From assembly GCA_016789845.1 (NCBI GenBank), contig JAEUQA010000055.1, forward strand, positions 30,824-94,823: a stretch of DNA of 64,000 bases. The letters are read 5' to 3'. The DNA comes from Chromatiales bacterium. GTDB lineage: Bacteria; Pseudomonadota; Gammaproteobacteria; Steroidobacterales; GCA-2729495. Made by a program: the position numbers and the translations under genes. This document shows, one piece after another, positions 25,401 to 31,280 of this stretch. The notes under the pieces are model-generated. The model searched no databases. It was not told the origin of the DNA and saw only the letters and a list, made by a program, of their open reading frames with translations. Numbering within the stretch: position 1 is the stretch's first letter; every line of letters starts with the position of its first letter.

Positions 25401-27067
25401 CTGTTCTGCACGTTGTCGTCGCCTGCTCCCGTGGCGATGGCGGCGCCATAACTGGTCGCCGTGGACTTCGACTCGGCGTCGGTGGAACCGCCGCTGCTCA
25501 CTACAACGCTCGCGTTCCGGCTCGCCGCCGTGGCCGTGCCAAGCGCCTGGACGGCGCCGGAGTTGACGACGACGTCGTTGCCGGCCACCGAGGTGACCGT
25601 TCGCTCGAAGGCAGCCACCAGCGCGCCGTCGCTGATCTCCGCCGACCCGGTGGTCGTCTGCACCTGGCCCTCGCCGTCGGCATCGATGCCGGTGGCGCGG
25701 GCGCTGGCGGTGACGTTGGTCGTGCTGGCGGCCTTGTTCTCCTTGTCCGCGGAAGGTGCCGGGGCCTTTGGGGCCTCGCCAGTCACGGGCGCCGGAGCGG
25801 GCCCCGACGGCGTGCCCGTGACCAGCGAGACGCTGAGTGCGCCCGCAGTCGCGGTGGCGGCCGACAGCAGCTCGCCGCTGTTGGTCACCGTGTCGTTGCC
25901 GCCGCCGGCGGCGACGCCGGCACCGACGGCCGTGGCCTCGGACGTGGCGCTGGACTTGACCGTGCCGTCCACCTCGCTACTGACGGCCGCGGAGCCGGCC
26001 CCGCTGGTCGCGGTGGCCAGGTTGGTGAGGAATACGCTGTTGACCAGCGTGTCGTCCCCGGAAACGGCGCTGACGGTCCTTTCATAAGTGACCCGCAGTC
26101 CATCCAGCCCGAAGGGCGAGGTGTCCTCCGAGGAGTCCTCGGTCCCCTCCTCCTCGCCATCGATCCCGACGGCTTCCGCGTTCGCCTTCGCATTGGCCTC
26201 GGCATTGACCTGGGTCTTCTTCGGCGCCGGCGGCGCGCCAGGGTCCTGGGGATCGGGAGCGGCACTGCCCTGGGGGGCCACCAGCCCCACCGCCAGGGCG
26301 CCGGCGGTGGCGGTCGCCGTGTTGAGCATGACACCGCTGTTGGTGACCACGTCATCATCCGCCCCGGACTCCATGCCCGTCGCCGTCGCCTCCGCTGTCG
26401 ATGCGAACTTGACGGTGACGGACTTGCGCACGGTGGCATTGAGCAGGTCCGCGGTTCCGCCGCTGGTGCCAAATGCGGTAACCGTGAACAGGCTGGCGCT
26501 GGTCACCGTGTCGGCGCCAGCGCCCGTGAGAAAGCCGGCGGCAGTGGCTGCCGCGGTGATCGAGAAATCCAGCTCCTTCGGCGGCTCGGTTCCGTCGGCC
26601 GGCTGCTGGTACTCGAGGGAGCCGGCGTAGGCCCCGAGGGCGTTCGCCAGCGACGAGAAGAACGCCAGGCTGGTGATCGTATCGTTGCCGTCCCCGGCGG
26701 AGACGCCGGTCGCGGTGGCCGCGGCGGAGGTCTTCGCCGGCTGCTCCGTCAGCAGCGCGGTGGCGCTCGCATCCGTGCTTACCCCGGCATCACTGGTCAC
26801 GGTGTCGTCGCCCGCGAGCGCGTCGACGCCGGTGGCCGTTGCCTTGAGGGCCTCGCCCTTCTGGGTATCGACGCTGGCCGAGGCCGCGGCATCCGCCGAG
26901 ACGTCGATGACGTCGGGCGCGGCGGTGCCGGTCACCGCGGTCTGGGTGTCCTCCTGGTCGGCGAGGAGCGGGAAGGGCGCCGCCAGGGCGACGACGAGGC
27001 CGACCGCAGCGACGCCGCAAGGCGGCGCAAGCAGGCGACTGACAGACCACGGGCGGGCTTGTCGCAT
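13487..27067 (-). CDS. Giant repeat-rich autotransporter (type V secretion) surface protein
   Basis: 4526 residues from the ATG at 27067 (MRQARPWS). AGGAG lies nine bases upstream; the TTG at 27094 has no such support. Residues 1 to about 37 form a signal peptide (AAVGLVVALAAPFPLLA). The passenger to about residue 4150 consists of alternating Ala/Thr/Ser-rich strands (ATATATAGAL...) and Asp/Gly turns such as GAGDDTVTNSG, read as a very long beta-solenoid. A region near 15779-15805 contains an aromatic Cys-Cys loop. The last 280 or so residues form an autotransporter beta-barrel ending in YYGARLSIRF, with the terminal Phe needed for BAM insertion. It is likely an adhesin or surface-layer fibre. 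It stands alone and is preceded by a 15-base palindrome. Ligand unknown. Confidence 0.9.
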   Translation of the reverse strand: MRQARPWSVSRLLAPPCGVAAVGLVVALAAPFPLLADQEDTQTAVTGTAAPDVIDVSADAAASASVDTQKGEALKATATGVDALAGDDTVTSDAGVSTDASATALLTEQPAKTSAAATATGVSAGDGNDTITSLAFFSSLANALGAYAGSLEYQQPADGTEPPKELDFSITAAATAAGFLTGAGADTVTSASLFTVTAFGTSGGTADLLNATVRKSVTVKFASTAEATATGMESGADDDVVTNSGVMLNTATATAGALAVGLVAPQGSAAPDPQDPGAPPAPKKTQVNAEANAKANAEAVGIDGEEEGTEDSSEDTSPFGLDGLRVTYERTVSAVSGDDTLVNSVFLTNLATATSGAGSAAVSSEVDGTVKSSATSEATAVGAGVAAGGGNDTVTNSGELLSAATATAGALSVSLVTGTPSGPAPAPVTGEAPKAPAPSADKENKAASTTNVTASARATGIDADGEGQVQTTTGSAEISDGALVAAFERTVTSVAGNDVVVNSGAVQALGTATAASRNASVVVSSGGSTDAESKSTATSYGAAIATGAGDDNVQNSGVLTSVATTSASAVSLGLAVGKPQETTPPADGGAETPAATPTKLATSAKTGVEASAEAFGIDAEGRAITTTTTGQLSIGAGGLSLDLGRTETGAAGADTVTNDGVITATATASADSTDAAIGLQAAGSVNSEAEAQAKAASTGIYTGAGDDIITNNVLLAAGATASADSLSIGLTVAKPPEQASAGGTPPDPAPKPDKSTAKVNAGATAEAVATAIDADGARHDKSLGGSLDIGANTLAVELSRSESSLAGDDQVTNRGVLDADAVATSGAVAGGIIVNAAGSVDADAKSRARATSGGILTGAGADTVDNTLLVQSNADATATALALAVTLSQPTDGTGTKPTTLDKLKGLFATTSSVADAEATARAAGIDTEGEAHLRTQTISIGNGGDGRLATYVDDTSSLAGVDAVTNSGNLVVAANSLAGAGAAEIRVQAEGTASATADARANATAGAVLTGGAGDSVTSSGALEATATATAGALAVTFTQDEGPGSKGRSDARATSEAIATGIATDAAIEARRTEASLSLAGGGILLQVSDTTTAGAGADSISNQGQVDAVATATSGAAGVAIAIDGSASSDVDAVARARAGGLDAGGGADLIANEGGVTATATATSGALGIAFGQKGTEKSKNTEKVEASSTAESNATGISGDSGRNTLGEATLAISLDGLSATWLGESEAVAGDDTITSTNSVAATATATSGTVGASIAMDGVAKADIKATATSRAVAIDGGGGNDAVTSDGGLTATATATAGALAAAIGAKTSADSSARTKVDASTVAEAVAAGISADGGSRSEMSTASVDIDGDGLTLGYSKVVNASTGDDAIDNRQAVTTTATASSGTIAAAVSIKGAAHAVADSAATADSRALESGGGADSVINSGNLTAAADATAATLNAAISTEGRAVSNAGLMGAGTSATSRATGISTAGAAGSTSTGITGLIDFNDIGVEARYETVSDGIGADGNDSVINSGTVTVTSDALAPRLDAAITGKGVAVSLGRATADSYGGGIDTGNLDDSIENSGTLDVTATAEAVLANVAVTGKGLAVAANAIWDGGTEAGAVATGINADSGGRTTTVIAAEANAGLARVRYNKDFQAAAGDDTVVNSGAITTRAEAAAPSLNVAVVAGTGLAAAVSTATASADSTAIRGGDGDDGIDNEGVLDATATATAAAANVAVTNQGVAIAADAVWDGGTKAHATATGIAGDGGNRSSSTFLAVGTDEVTFESTSVLADGADTITNRGAITAQSEATALSAGVAVALTGVGVATATSTATARAAAIDAGAGAAVDSVGNSGALTAGAEATAAAASVSVTNSGLALSSDSVWDGGTKADARARGIDVGAGAETVTNDGSVAATATSTTLSAAVAVTISGVAGATATATGNADATAIDASAGNDADTVTNTGDLSATADALAASAAVAVVNTGLAIAADAVWDGGTGARSRARGIDTGEGADTVDNSGAIDATSAATAASLGVSVAVSGVAGAVSTSTATADAAAIDAGADAAVDTVTNSGNLTVNSTATANTATVTITTAGVAVAADAVWDGGTGADATARGISAGLGADTIGNTGDVEVTAEAVTRSAAVSVALSGVAGAISSSTSTSSAIALDAGDGADDDQVTNSGNLIATAIGEAASAAVSFTAAGVAVSGGSVWDGGTRAVTRASGIGLGAGADELVNEGELTADATARATGISVSVAVEGVAGAITAATADAAAAGIDAGAGDDNVRSTRQITSGALANANTVSAAGTKFGVSVAGNGTWAGGTSGTAAASGISGGAGLDTIANSGAIDSTATVVAPSTAVAFTVGGVAASVSTATADADASAIDGGDDRDDIGNTAALNVTADGSAVAVNVALTGIGAGVAADSVWDGGTTSRARAGGIRGGAGNDDIRNTTGGANINATANATATSVAASVTVGGFAGSISTSTAIAEAAAIDAGDGDDLVVNEARLVGKADARGTSVSVSVVGAGGAVAGDSFWEGGTKANATAAGIAGGSGSDDLTNAGDVTADAESHTTSVAIAAGLAPSGGFAPAFAASTSTAAATALEAGAGDDSLTNEGVLTALADADAEGVSVAFQPFGAVIAGAFVDAATRASAVATGMGGADGVDTLTNGEGAAIVLDSGAATRDTAVSLTLAGFSAAEANAISAANAIGLDGGAGGDTLRNLGTITGTVDSRAVARGIAIAGLGAGTAAANATGRADGAGLAGGAGDDLLENSGTVDLTLDARAIGQAISGSLAGASIADASANAIVSAAGQRGDGGADTLTNSGTVRIDAGAATTARSISATALGAALGVANSIATAGAAGLAGGEGGDTITNEAGGEVDVLATAEVTATSVTIVVAGAADGEARAVTSVAATGLAGDAGDDTIGNAGLVTVMGRSRSTAAGGSATVAGSASARAGTEVETNATGIAGGAGADSIVNSGIVRVGPGDGDDPWMSRLATGSLSIGFAGNMDARSAAFARTTSIGLDGGDEADEISNTGAISVAATARSDTGTGALSIFGSSAGGGESGAFTSATGLGGGGGDDLVETLGTLAVTAESLLVQTGTSFTFGGSGSTGAVLEAGTEAYGITGGDGADGITTAGTITVDASSRLSSSGGGDTIFGSSAATGTSGATTRATGIDGGAGDDRIDSAAVMTLTATSDLSLDNASYTFGGTGATGGTLAATTTVDGILGGEGADRIYNSGAIGIDALSTLSTRGGSKTTFGGSSSSSNSGGRAMARGLAGGDGDDVVENRAGGSLDVDATTRVSSSAVAYTFLGGGSKSDAALTGEATATGMAGDAGADTLVNRGEIRVLADAALTARGGAKTSITGTGDPESTGVAAVAADATGMAGGDGADQLETSNLLEVRAVGLAEARNEASTNGFSIVNGNEAGAIARADVAATGLEGGEGANGFHIGGDVAVTARSTAYTLAVSSGAVISLGSDGQSRASSTAAARATGVTAGSGDDVVDTDARLTVTADATTARRLLVDLTVYRDIRSTDEGDQPPAPATFSEPALPAFYDAEGKPLQANRDAYPDGTVVFWTASPPEAQEPNNALDVDGGHYIVNVETVDPDGPEGSNPPVDIWSWEFLADGLIQPVVIEVEVDEFPSYAAANGNGLDGDGNANATGSADAVATGMSLGDGTNTVENRGELIVRAEAEAAMYVSADGDAFGDARGAASATATATATGIALGAGDDTVRNYGEISVTAAPQAQALVNVTGGDVCIWFFGWWCGGGGDGIGRATATLAANATGITAGDGSNVITNDGSIVVVARPEIRNDPRAGQFVADVRQENSQVITINFSSRAVGIETGAGDDVVENNGSISVEAWDGVAGGLVSAAGILTGDGNDIVRNTGSLSALIFQNGVGSAALGIDTGAGNDQLFLGDGSVITGSVSLGDGDDILTLSGTPVIRDAGGALLNADAGAGTDTLVLAGAGSFAGTPLGIERAAKTGPGTYALPSLATVQSLAIEEGTLHLPGSYQFDPDGDFSTRIYADGRNGQLDLDGGAVLAGAIAVERSGARFIADGSRYTLVATGDGVTGSFAAVALPEARPLLSFELEQTASLVDVVANVPSFDSVTANPLYRRVARNLDGLAGRASGGFLDALGSLQSMEGGFDRAFASLSPDANLVTTTSTLAIAQQMTLLLQGHLAASRNLYRKLPDVQAVSGGMSFDFASNGTSSFGFSSTPRLVMTSYLGDATGTWQLAASADPVASLPASRPAARSQAWLVGVAAEGDYDAIEGYSAFDTDTGGFQAGYDLRLGERWIAGLSYGRSDTDVDVDSVDGRGSVDSWSGSVYATWFGDGPYLEGGLSWGKQSFDNSRVLVVGEVEGVATSAHDGDTWSAFLSGGVDFALDAWSVEPYVSLYYYHLEEDAFEESGAGSLNQVVAARSTDALRGELGGRLSRLQRLGGSVLDWHASLALNYDFGIDDTTISYTYAGAPGSPFTLDDRDLAPSSTVLGAGVAWRGDRAQLSLDYRGQYNGDYDEQYYGARLSIRF
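16550..26930 (-). repeat. Passenger-domain repeats with RTX-like Asp/Gly turns
   Basis: The coding sequence here is a chain of imperfect repeats. Each has an RTX-like turn (GxGxDxUxN: GAGDDTV, GGDGADGI, GAGNDQL), a short NSG-type strand, an Ala/Thr-rich strand pair, and a return to an ATGI segment before the next turn. Towards the N-terminus, repeats carry Pro/Lys-rich insertions between the strand pair and ATGI. Spacing is irregular except for the block at 19476-22270. The nonapeptide resembles calcium-binding haemolysin repeats but occurs singly rather than in tandem. Confidence 0.75.
19476..22270 (-). repeat. Nine-copy W-D-G-G-T sub-repeat, about 108 residues per unit
   Basis: Nine copies of W(D/E/A)GGT start near 19476, 19805, 20127, 20448, 20774, 21102, 21429, 21834 and 22244. 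Seven consecutive copies are 321-329 bases apart (107-109 residues). The last two gaps are 405 and 410 bases because of short insertions (for example the segment around TFLAVGTDEV). Each copy sits in the context (A/S)VWDGGT-x-A-x-ATxGI. The regularity suggests recent duplication of a two-turn unit. Confidence 0.8.
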
Positions 27068-27141
27068 CGGCGGACACTCCTGGACGACGGCCAAGGGGAG
27101 GTCGGGGCGCCGGGGCAGCGTTTGATGCTGGCGAAAGACGG

Positions 27142-27156
27142 ACCTAATGATTAGGT
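27142..27156. promoter_or_regulatory. 15-base palindrome upstream of the autotransporter gene
   Basis: ACCTAAT-G-ATTAGGT is a perfect inverted repeat in an AT-rich patch 75 bases before the autotransporter ATG. A possible -35 TTGCCG lies just upstream on the minus strand (27168-27173), but no convincing -10 fits it. The palindrome could be a repressor or activator site. Confidence 0.4.
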
Positions 27157-27257
27157 GCAGGGCCGCTCGGCAACCGCTTGTTTTTCTTTCACCTTACGCC
27201 TGAACTCCCAGCCGATCAACCCCGCCCCACAAAGCGCGGGCTGGCGTGGGCCGGCGC

Positions 27258-28913
27258 CTAGCGCAGGGCGCGACGCAGGATCTTCCCCACGTTCGACTTC
27301 GGCAGCGAGTCGCGAAATTCCACGTGGCGCGGAATCTTGTAGGGCGCTAGCGAGCCGCGCAGGTATTCGCGGACCTCGTCCACCGCCAGGCTCTGGCCGG
27401 GCCTGAGCGTGAGAAACAGCTTCACGGCCTCCCCGGTCCGCTCGTCGGGCACGCCGATGCAGGCCGCCTCGAGCACGGCGGGATGATGCGTGATGGCGGC
27501 CTCCACCTCGTTGGGGTAAACCTTCAGCCCGGAAACGTCGATCATGTCCTTCTTCCGGTCGACGATGCGGAAGTAGCCCTGCGCGTCCATGACGGCGATG
27601 TCGCCCGTGCGCAGGAAACCGTCGCTCGTCATGCAGTTGGCCGTGGCATCGGAGTCGTTCCAGTAGCCGAGCATCACCTGGGGGCCCTGGACGCAGATCT
27701 CGCCCGATTCGCCGGCCGGAACTTCGGTCAGGTCGTCGTTGCGGAGCGAGATGACGGTGTTCGGCAGCGGGAGGCCGATGCTGCCGTTCCATGCCGTCAG
27801 CGTGAGCGGGTTGATCGACACCACCGGCGAGGTTTCGGACAGGCCATAGCCCTCGAGGATCATGTGCCCCGTGATTTCCACCCAGCGCTTCGCCGTGGCG
27901 GGCATGACGGCCATGCCGCCCGCCGAGGCGATCTTCAGTGTCGAGAAGTCCACGCCCGGGAGGTCCGGATGCTCCACCAGCGCCTGGTACAGCGTGTTGA
28001 CGCCGGTGATCGCCGTGAACTTCCAGCGCTTGAGCTCGGCGATGAGCCCCTTGATGTTGCGCGGGTCCGTGATGAGCACGTTGTGCCCGCCCGTGCCCAC
28101 GTAGCACAGGCAGTTACACATGAGCGCGTAGACGTGGTACAGGGGCAGCGGGGTGACCATGATCTCCTCGCCGTCGATGCGCTGGGCGGCGAACCACGCG
28201 TTGATCTGCCGGATGTTCGCCACCAGGTTGGAATGGGTCAGCATCGCGCCGCGGGAGCGGCCCGTGGTGCCCCCGGTGTACTGGAGGCAGGCCAGGTCGG
28301 CGCCGGTCGGCGGCGCCGGCTGGCGAAAGTCGCCGGGATCGGAGCCGGCCACCGCCGACCAGCCCACGGAACCGGGCACCTGGTGCGCGGGCATCCGGCG
28401 CACGTAGCGCATGGCGAAATTCACCAGCGGCGCCCGGGGAAAGCCCAGCAGGTCGCCGATGCCGGTGACCAGGACGTGGCGCACCCCGACCCGGCCCTGG
28501 ATCTCCGCGAACACGCTGGCCCGCTGGGCCAGCACGATGAGCACCTTCGCGCCGCTGTCGTTCAGCTGGTGCTCGAGCTCGGGCGGCGTGTACATCGGAT
28601 TGACGTTGACGACCACCATGCCGGCCCGCCAGGTGCCGAACAGGGCGACGGGGTACTGGATGAGGTTGGGCAGCATGATCGCCACGCGGTCACCGGGGCC
28701 GACACCCGGGAGACTCTGCAGCCAGGTGGCGAAGCGGCGGTGCAGGACGTCCAGCTCGCGATAGGTGATGGTCCGGCCCAGGTTGCTGAAGGCGGGCCGG
28801 TCGGGAAAGCGGGCAATGGACCGGTCCACCACGTCCACGACCGACTCCGCGGGATCGAGGTCCAGCTGGGCCGGCACGCCCGGCGGGTACGCGCTCAACC
28901 AGGGCTTTTCCAT
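27258..28913 (-). CDS. fadD: Long-chain fatty acid-CoA ligase
   Basis: 551 residues from the ATG at 28913 (MEKPWLSAYPPGVP). Its alignment with the start of E. coli FadD (MKKVWLNRYPADVP) and the GGAGG five bases upstream outweigh the earlier starts. Adenylate-forming motifs: LQYTGGTTGRSRGAMLTHSN (P-loop), EGYGLSETSP, GYFRIVDRKKDMI and the C-terminal SNVGKILRR lysine. It activates fatty acids to acyl-CoA with ATP at the inner membrane. It faces away from the mevalonate operon, whose first gene starts 103 bases away on the other strand. Confidence 0.92.
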   Translation of the reverse strand: MEKPWLSAYPPGVPAQLDLDPAESVVDVVDRSIARFPDRPAFSNLGRTITYRELDVLHRRFATWLQSLPGVGPGDRVAIMLPNLIQYPVALFGTWRAGMVVVNVNPMYTPPELEHQLNDSGAKVLIVLAQRASVFAEIQGRVGVRHVLVTGIGDLLGFPRAPLVNFAMRYVRRMPAHQVPGSVGWSAVAGSDPGDFRQPAPPTGADLACLQYTGGTTGRSRGAMLTHSNLVANIRQINAWFAAQRIDGEEIMVTPLPLYHVYALMCNCLCYVGTGGHNVLITDPRNIKGLIAELKRWKFTAITGVNTLYQALVEHPDLPGVDFSTLKIASAGGMAVMPATAKRWVEITGHMILEGYGLSETSPVVSINPLTLTAWNGSIGLPLPNTVISLRNDDLTEVPAGESGEICVQGPQVMLGYWNDSDATANCMTSDGFLRTGDIAVMDAQGYFRIVDRKKDMIDVSGLKVYPNEVEAAITHHPAVLEAACIGVPDERTGEAVKLFLTLRPGQSLAVDEVREYLRGSLAPYKIPRHVEFRDSLPKSNVGKILRRALR

Positions 28914-28980
28914 GGCCTCCTCCATGCGCCAAGGATCGCACAATCACGGCATTGCAGGCGTGGCGGCAAGTCCGCATTCC

Positions 28981-28989
28981 TGCTACGGT
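28981..28989 (+). promoter_or_regulatory. Extended -10 element TGC-TACGGT before the HMG-CoA reductase/mevalonate kinase gene
   Basis: TGCTACGGT fits TGnTAnnnT and lies 27 bases before the ATG at 29016, a normal distance for a short leader. No strong -35 box is seen. It would drive the whole mevalonate/idi/ABC operon. Confidence 0.4.
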
Positions 28990-29015
28990 TTGCCGCCTCA
29001 AACCCAGGGCAGCCC

Positions 29016-31280
29016 ATGACCCGATCCCGCATCCCGCACTTCTACAAGATGTCCGTTGCCGAGCGGGTTCGCGCCGTCCGGGACCGTGGCCTGCTGAGCG
29101 ACACGGATTTCGACCTGCTCTCCGCCGGCCAGGCCACCCTGGACCTCCAGGCCGCCGACAAGATGATCGAGAACGTCATCGGCGTCCTCGGCATGCCGGT
29201 GGGCCTCGGGCTGAACTTCCTGATCAACGGCAAGGACTACGTGGTGCCCATGGCGGTGGAGGAACCGTCCATCGTGGCCGCCATCAGCGCCACGGCCAAG
29301 CTGGCCCGGGAATCCGGCGGCTTCGCCACGAGCTCGACCGCGCCCGTGCTCATCGGCCAGATCCAGGTCCTCGAACTGCCGAACCTGCCGCGGGCCCGGG
29401 CCGCCGTCCTGGAACACAGGCAGGAGATCCTCGACCTTGCCAACAGCTTCCACCCGCGGATGGTGGCCCGGGGTGGCGGCGCCGTGGATCTCGAGGTGCA
29501 CTCCTACCCCCTGCGCTCCATGCCTGGCGAACTGATGCTGGTGGTGCACCTGCTCGTCGACACGCGGGATGCCATGGGCGCCAACCTGGTCAACGGCATG
29601 TGCGAGGGGGTGGCTTCCCTCATCGAGCAGTTGACCGAGGGCACGGTCTTCCTCCGGATCCTCTCCAACCTGGCCGACCGGGCGCTGGCGCGCGCCGAGG
29701 TCACGCTGCCCGTCGCCCACCTGGCCGGCAAGGGCTACGCGGGCGAGCGCGTGCGGGACGGGGTGATCATCGCCGCCGACTTCGCCCACGCTGATCCCTA
29801 CCGGGCGGCCACGCACAACAAGGGCATCATGAACGGCGTGGATGCCGTGGCGCTCGCCACCGGCAACGACTGGCGGGCCATCGAGGCCGGCGCCCACGCC
29901 TACGCGGCGCGCCACGGCCGCTACAGCTCCCTGACGGAGTGGTGGAAGGACGAAGCGGGCAACCTGCGGGGCAGCATCGAGCTGCCCATGAAGGTCGGCA
30001 TCGTCGGCGGTCCCCTCGAGTCGAATCCCGGGGTGGCGATGAACCTGCGGCTGCTCGGCGTCGAGTCCGCCACCGAACTGGCCGAGGTCATGGCCGCCGT
30101 GGGCCTGGCCCAGAACTTCGCCGCCCTCCGGGCGCTGGCGACCGACGGCATCCAGGCCGGGCACATGACGCTGCACGCGCGCAGCGTGGTGAAGGCCGCC
30201 GGCGCGCCGGCGGAGCTGTTCAACGAGGTGCTGGAGCGGGTCCTCCAGAGCGGCGAGATCAAGGTGTGGAAGGCCCAGCAGATCCTGGACGAGGTCCGGC
30301 AGGCCGCTCCCGCCGACAGGAAGGCGGCGCCGCGCCGGCTGCCCGAGGCCGGCGTGGGGGTCGGCTACGGCAAGATCATCCTGCTGGGCGAGCACGCGGT
30401 GGTGCACGGCCGGCACGCCATCGCCTGCCCGGTGCCCCTCACGATCCGCGCGGTCGTGGAGGACGGCGACCGGGGCGTCGAACTGCTCATCCCGCGCTGG
30501 GGCGTGGAGTACCAGCTCGCCAAGCCGCCCGAGCAGCGCCGCTCCTTCGAGCAGGCCGCCGGGGCGATCCTCGACAAGCTCGGCCTGGCCGACCGCACGC
30601 TGCGCATCGAGGTGTTCCCGGATGTGCCGCGCAGCATGGGCCTGGGTGGCTCCGCGGCCCTGGCCGTGGCGATCGTCCGGGCCCTGGACCTGCACTTCCG
30701 GCTGGACCTCTCCGACGTGGAAGTCAATGAGCTCGCCTACCTGTCGGAGCAGACCGCCCACGGCCAGCCGAGTGGCATCGACAACACGCTGGCCACCTAC
30801 GGCAGGCCGCTGGTGTACCGGCGGGGCTCGCCGCCGCTGGTCGAACTGCTGAACATCCCCAGGCCCCTCTCGATCGTGGTCGGCATGACCCAGAGCGAGG
30901 GCCTCACCGCCCGCACCGTGGCGAACGTCTCCGAAGCACGAAAACGCAATCCCCGCCTCTATGAAAAGATCTTCGATGACATCGACAGCCTGGTGCTGCA
31001 AGCCGTCTCCGCCATCCAGGACAACGACGTGACCACCCTCGGTGACCTCATGAACATCAACCAGGGCCTGCTCAACGCCCTCCAGGTTTCCACCCCCGAG
31101 CTCGAGCGGCTCATCGACGTGGCCCGGGATGCCGGCGCGGCCGGCGCCAAGCTCACCGGCGGCGGCGGCGGCGGGGCGATGATCGCCCTGTGCAGCGACG
31201 CCACGACGGGAGACGTGCAGCAGGCCATCGAGCGCCAGGGCTTCCGCACCCTGCTCGTGACGCCGGGAGCGCCCCAGTGA
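29016..31280 (+). CDS. mvaA: Fusion of class II HMG-CoA reductase and mevalonate kinase
   Basis: 754 residues in one uninterrupted frame from the ATG at 29016. Residues 1 to about 430 are a class II (degradative-type) HMG-CoA reductase: ENVIGVLGMPVG, AVEEPSIV (Glu83), RDAMGAN, ATHNKGIMNG (Lys269), TGNDWRA (Asp285), GHMTLHARS (His383). These line up with the catalytic Glu83, Lys267, Asp283 and His381 of the Pseudomonas mevalonii enzyme. After a linker of about 20 residues, 450-754 are a mevalonate kinase: GKIILLGEHAVVHG (452-465), PRSMGLGGSAA (538-548), HGQPSGIDN (582-590, Asp589), KLTGGGGGGAM (712-722). One chain would thus convert HMG-CoA to mevalonate and phosphorylate it. It overlaps idi by four bases (GTGA). 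Confidence 0.93.
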   Translation: MTRSRIPHFYKMSVAERVRAVRDRGLLSDTDFDLLSAGQATLDLQAADKMIENVIGVLGMPVGLGLNFLINGKDYVVPMAVEEPSIVAAISATAKLARESGGFATSSTAPVLIGQIQVLELPNLPRARAAVLEHRQEILDLANSFHPRMVARGGGAVDLEVHSYPLRSMPGELMLVVHLLVDTRDAMGANLVNGMCEGVASLIEQLTEGTVFLRILSNLADRALARAEVTLPVAHLAGKGYAGERVRDGVIIAADFAHADPYRAATHNKGIMNGVDAVALATGNDWRAIEAGAHAYAARHGRYSSLTEWWKDEAGNLRGSIELPMKVGIVGGPLESNPGVAMNLRLLGVESATELAEVMAAVGLAQNFAALRALATDGIQAGHMTLHARSVVKAAGAPAELFNEVLERVLQSGEIKVWKAQQILDEVRQAAPADRKAAPRRLPEAGVGVGYGKIILLGEHAVVHGRHAIACPVPLTIRAVVEDGDRGVELLIPRWGVEYQLAKPPEQRRSFEQAAGAILDKLGLADRTLRIEVFPDVPRSMGLGGSAALAVAIVRALDLHFRLDLSDVEVNELAYLSEQTAHGQPSGIDNTLATYGRPLVYRRGSPPLVELLNIPRPLSIVVGMTQSEGLTARTVANVSEARKRNPRLYEKIFDDIDSLVLQAVSAIQDNDVTTLGDLMNINQGLLNALQVSTPELERLIDVARDAGAAGAKLTGGGGGGAMIALCSDATTGDVQQAIERQGFRTLLVTPGAPQ

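Noticed and set aside
17727..27154. Very long plus-strand open frames opposite the autotransporter gene (up to about 1770 codons)
   Set aside because: They are Ala/Arg/Gly-rich shadows of a GC-rich repetitive gene, with no ribosome sites, motifs or signal peptides. The minus-strand frame has a signal peptide and a beta-barrel.
31190..31277. Earlier start for the IPP isomerase gene
   Set aside because: It would add about 29 residues translated from the kinase gene in another frame. The GTGA overlap at 31277 gives the family's normal N-terminus.
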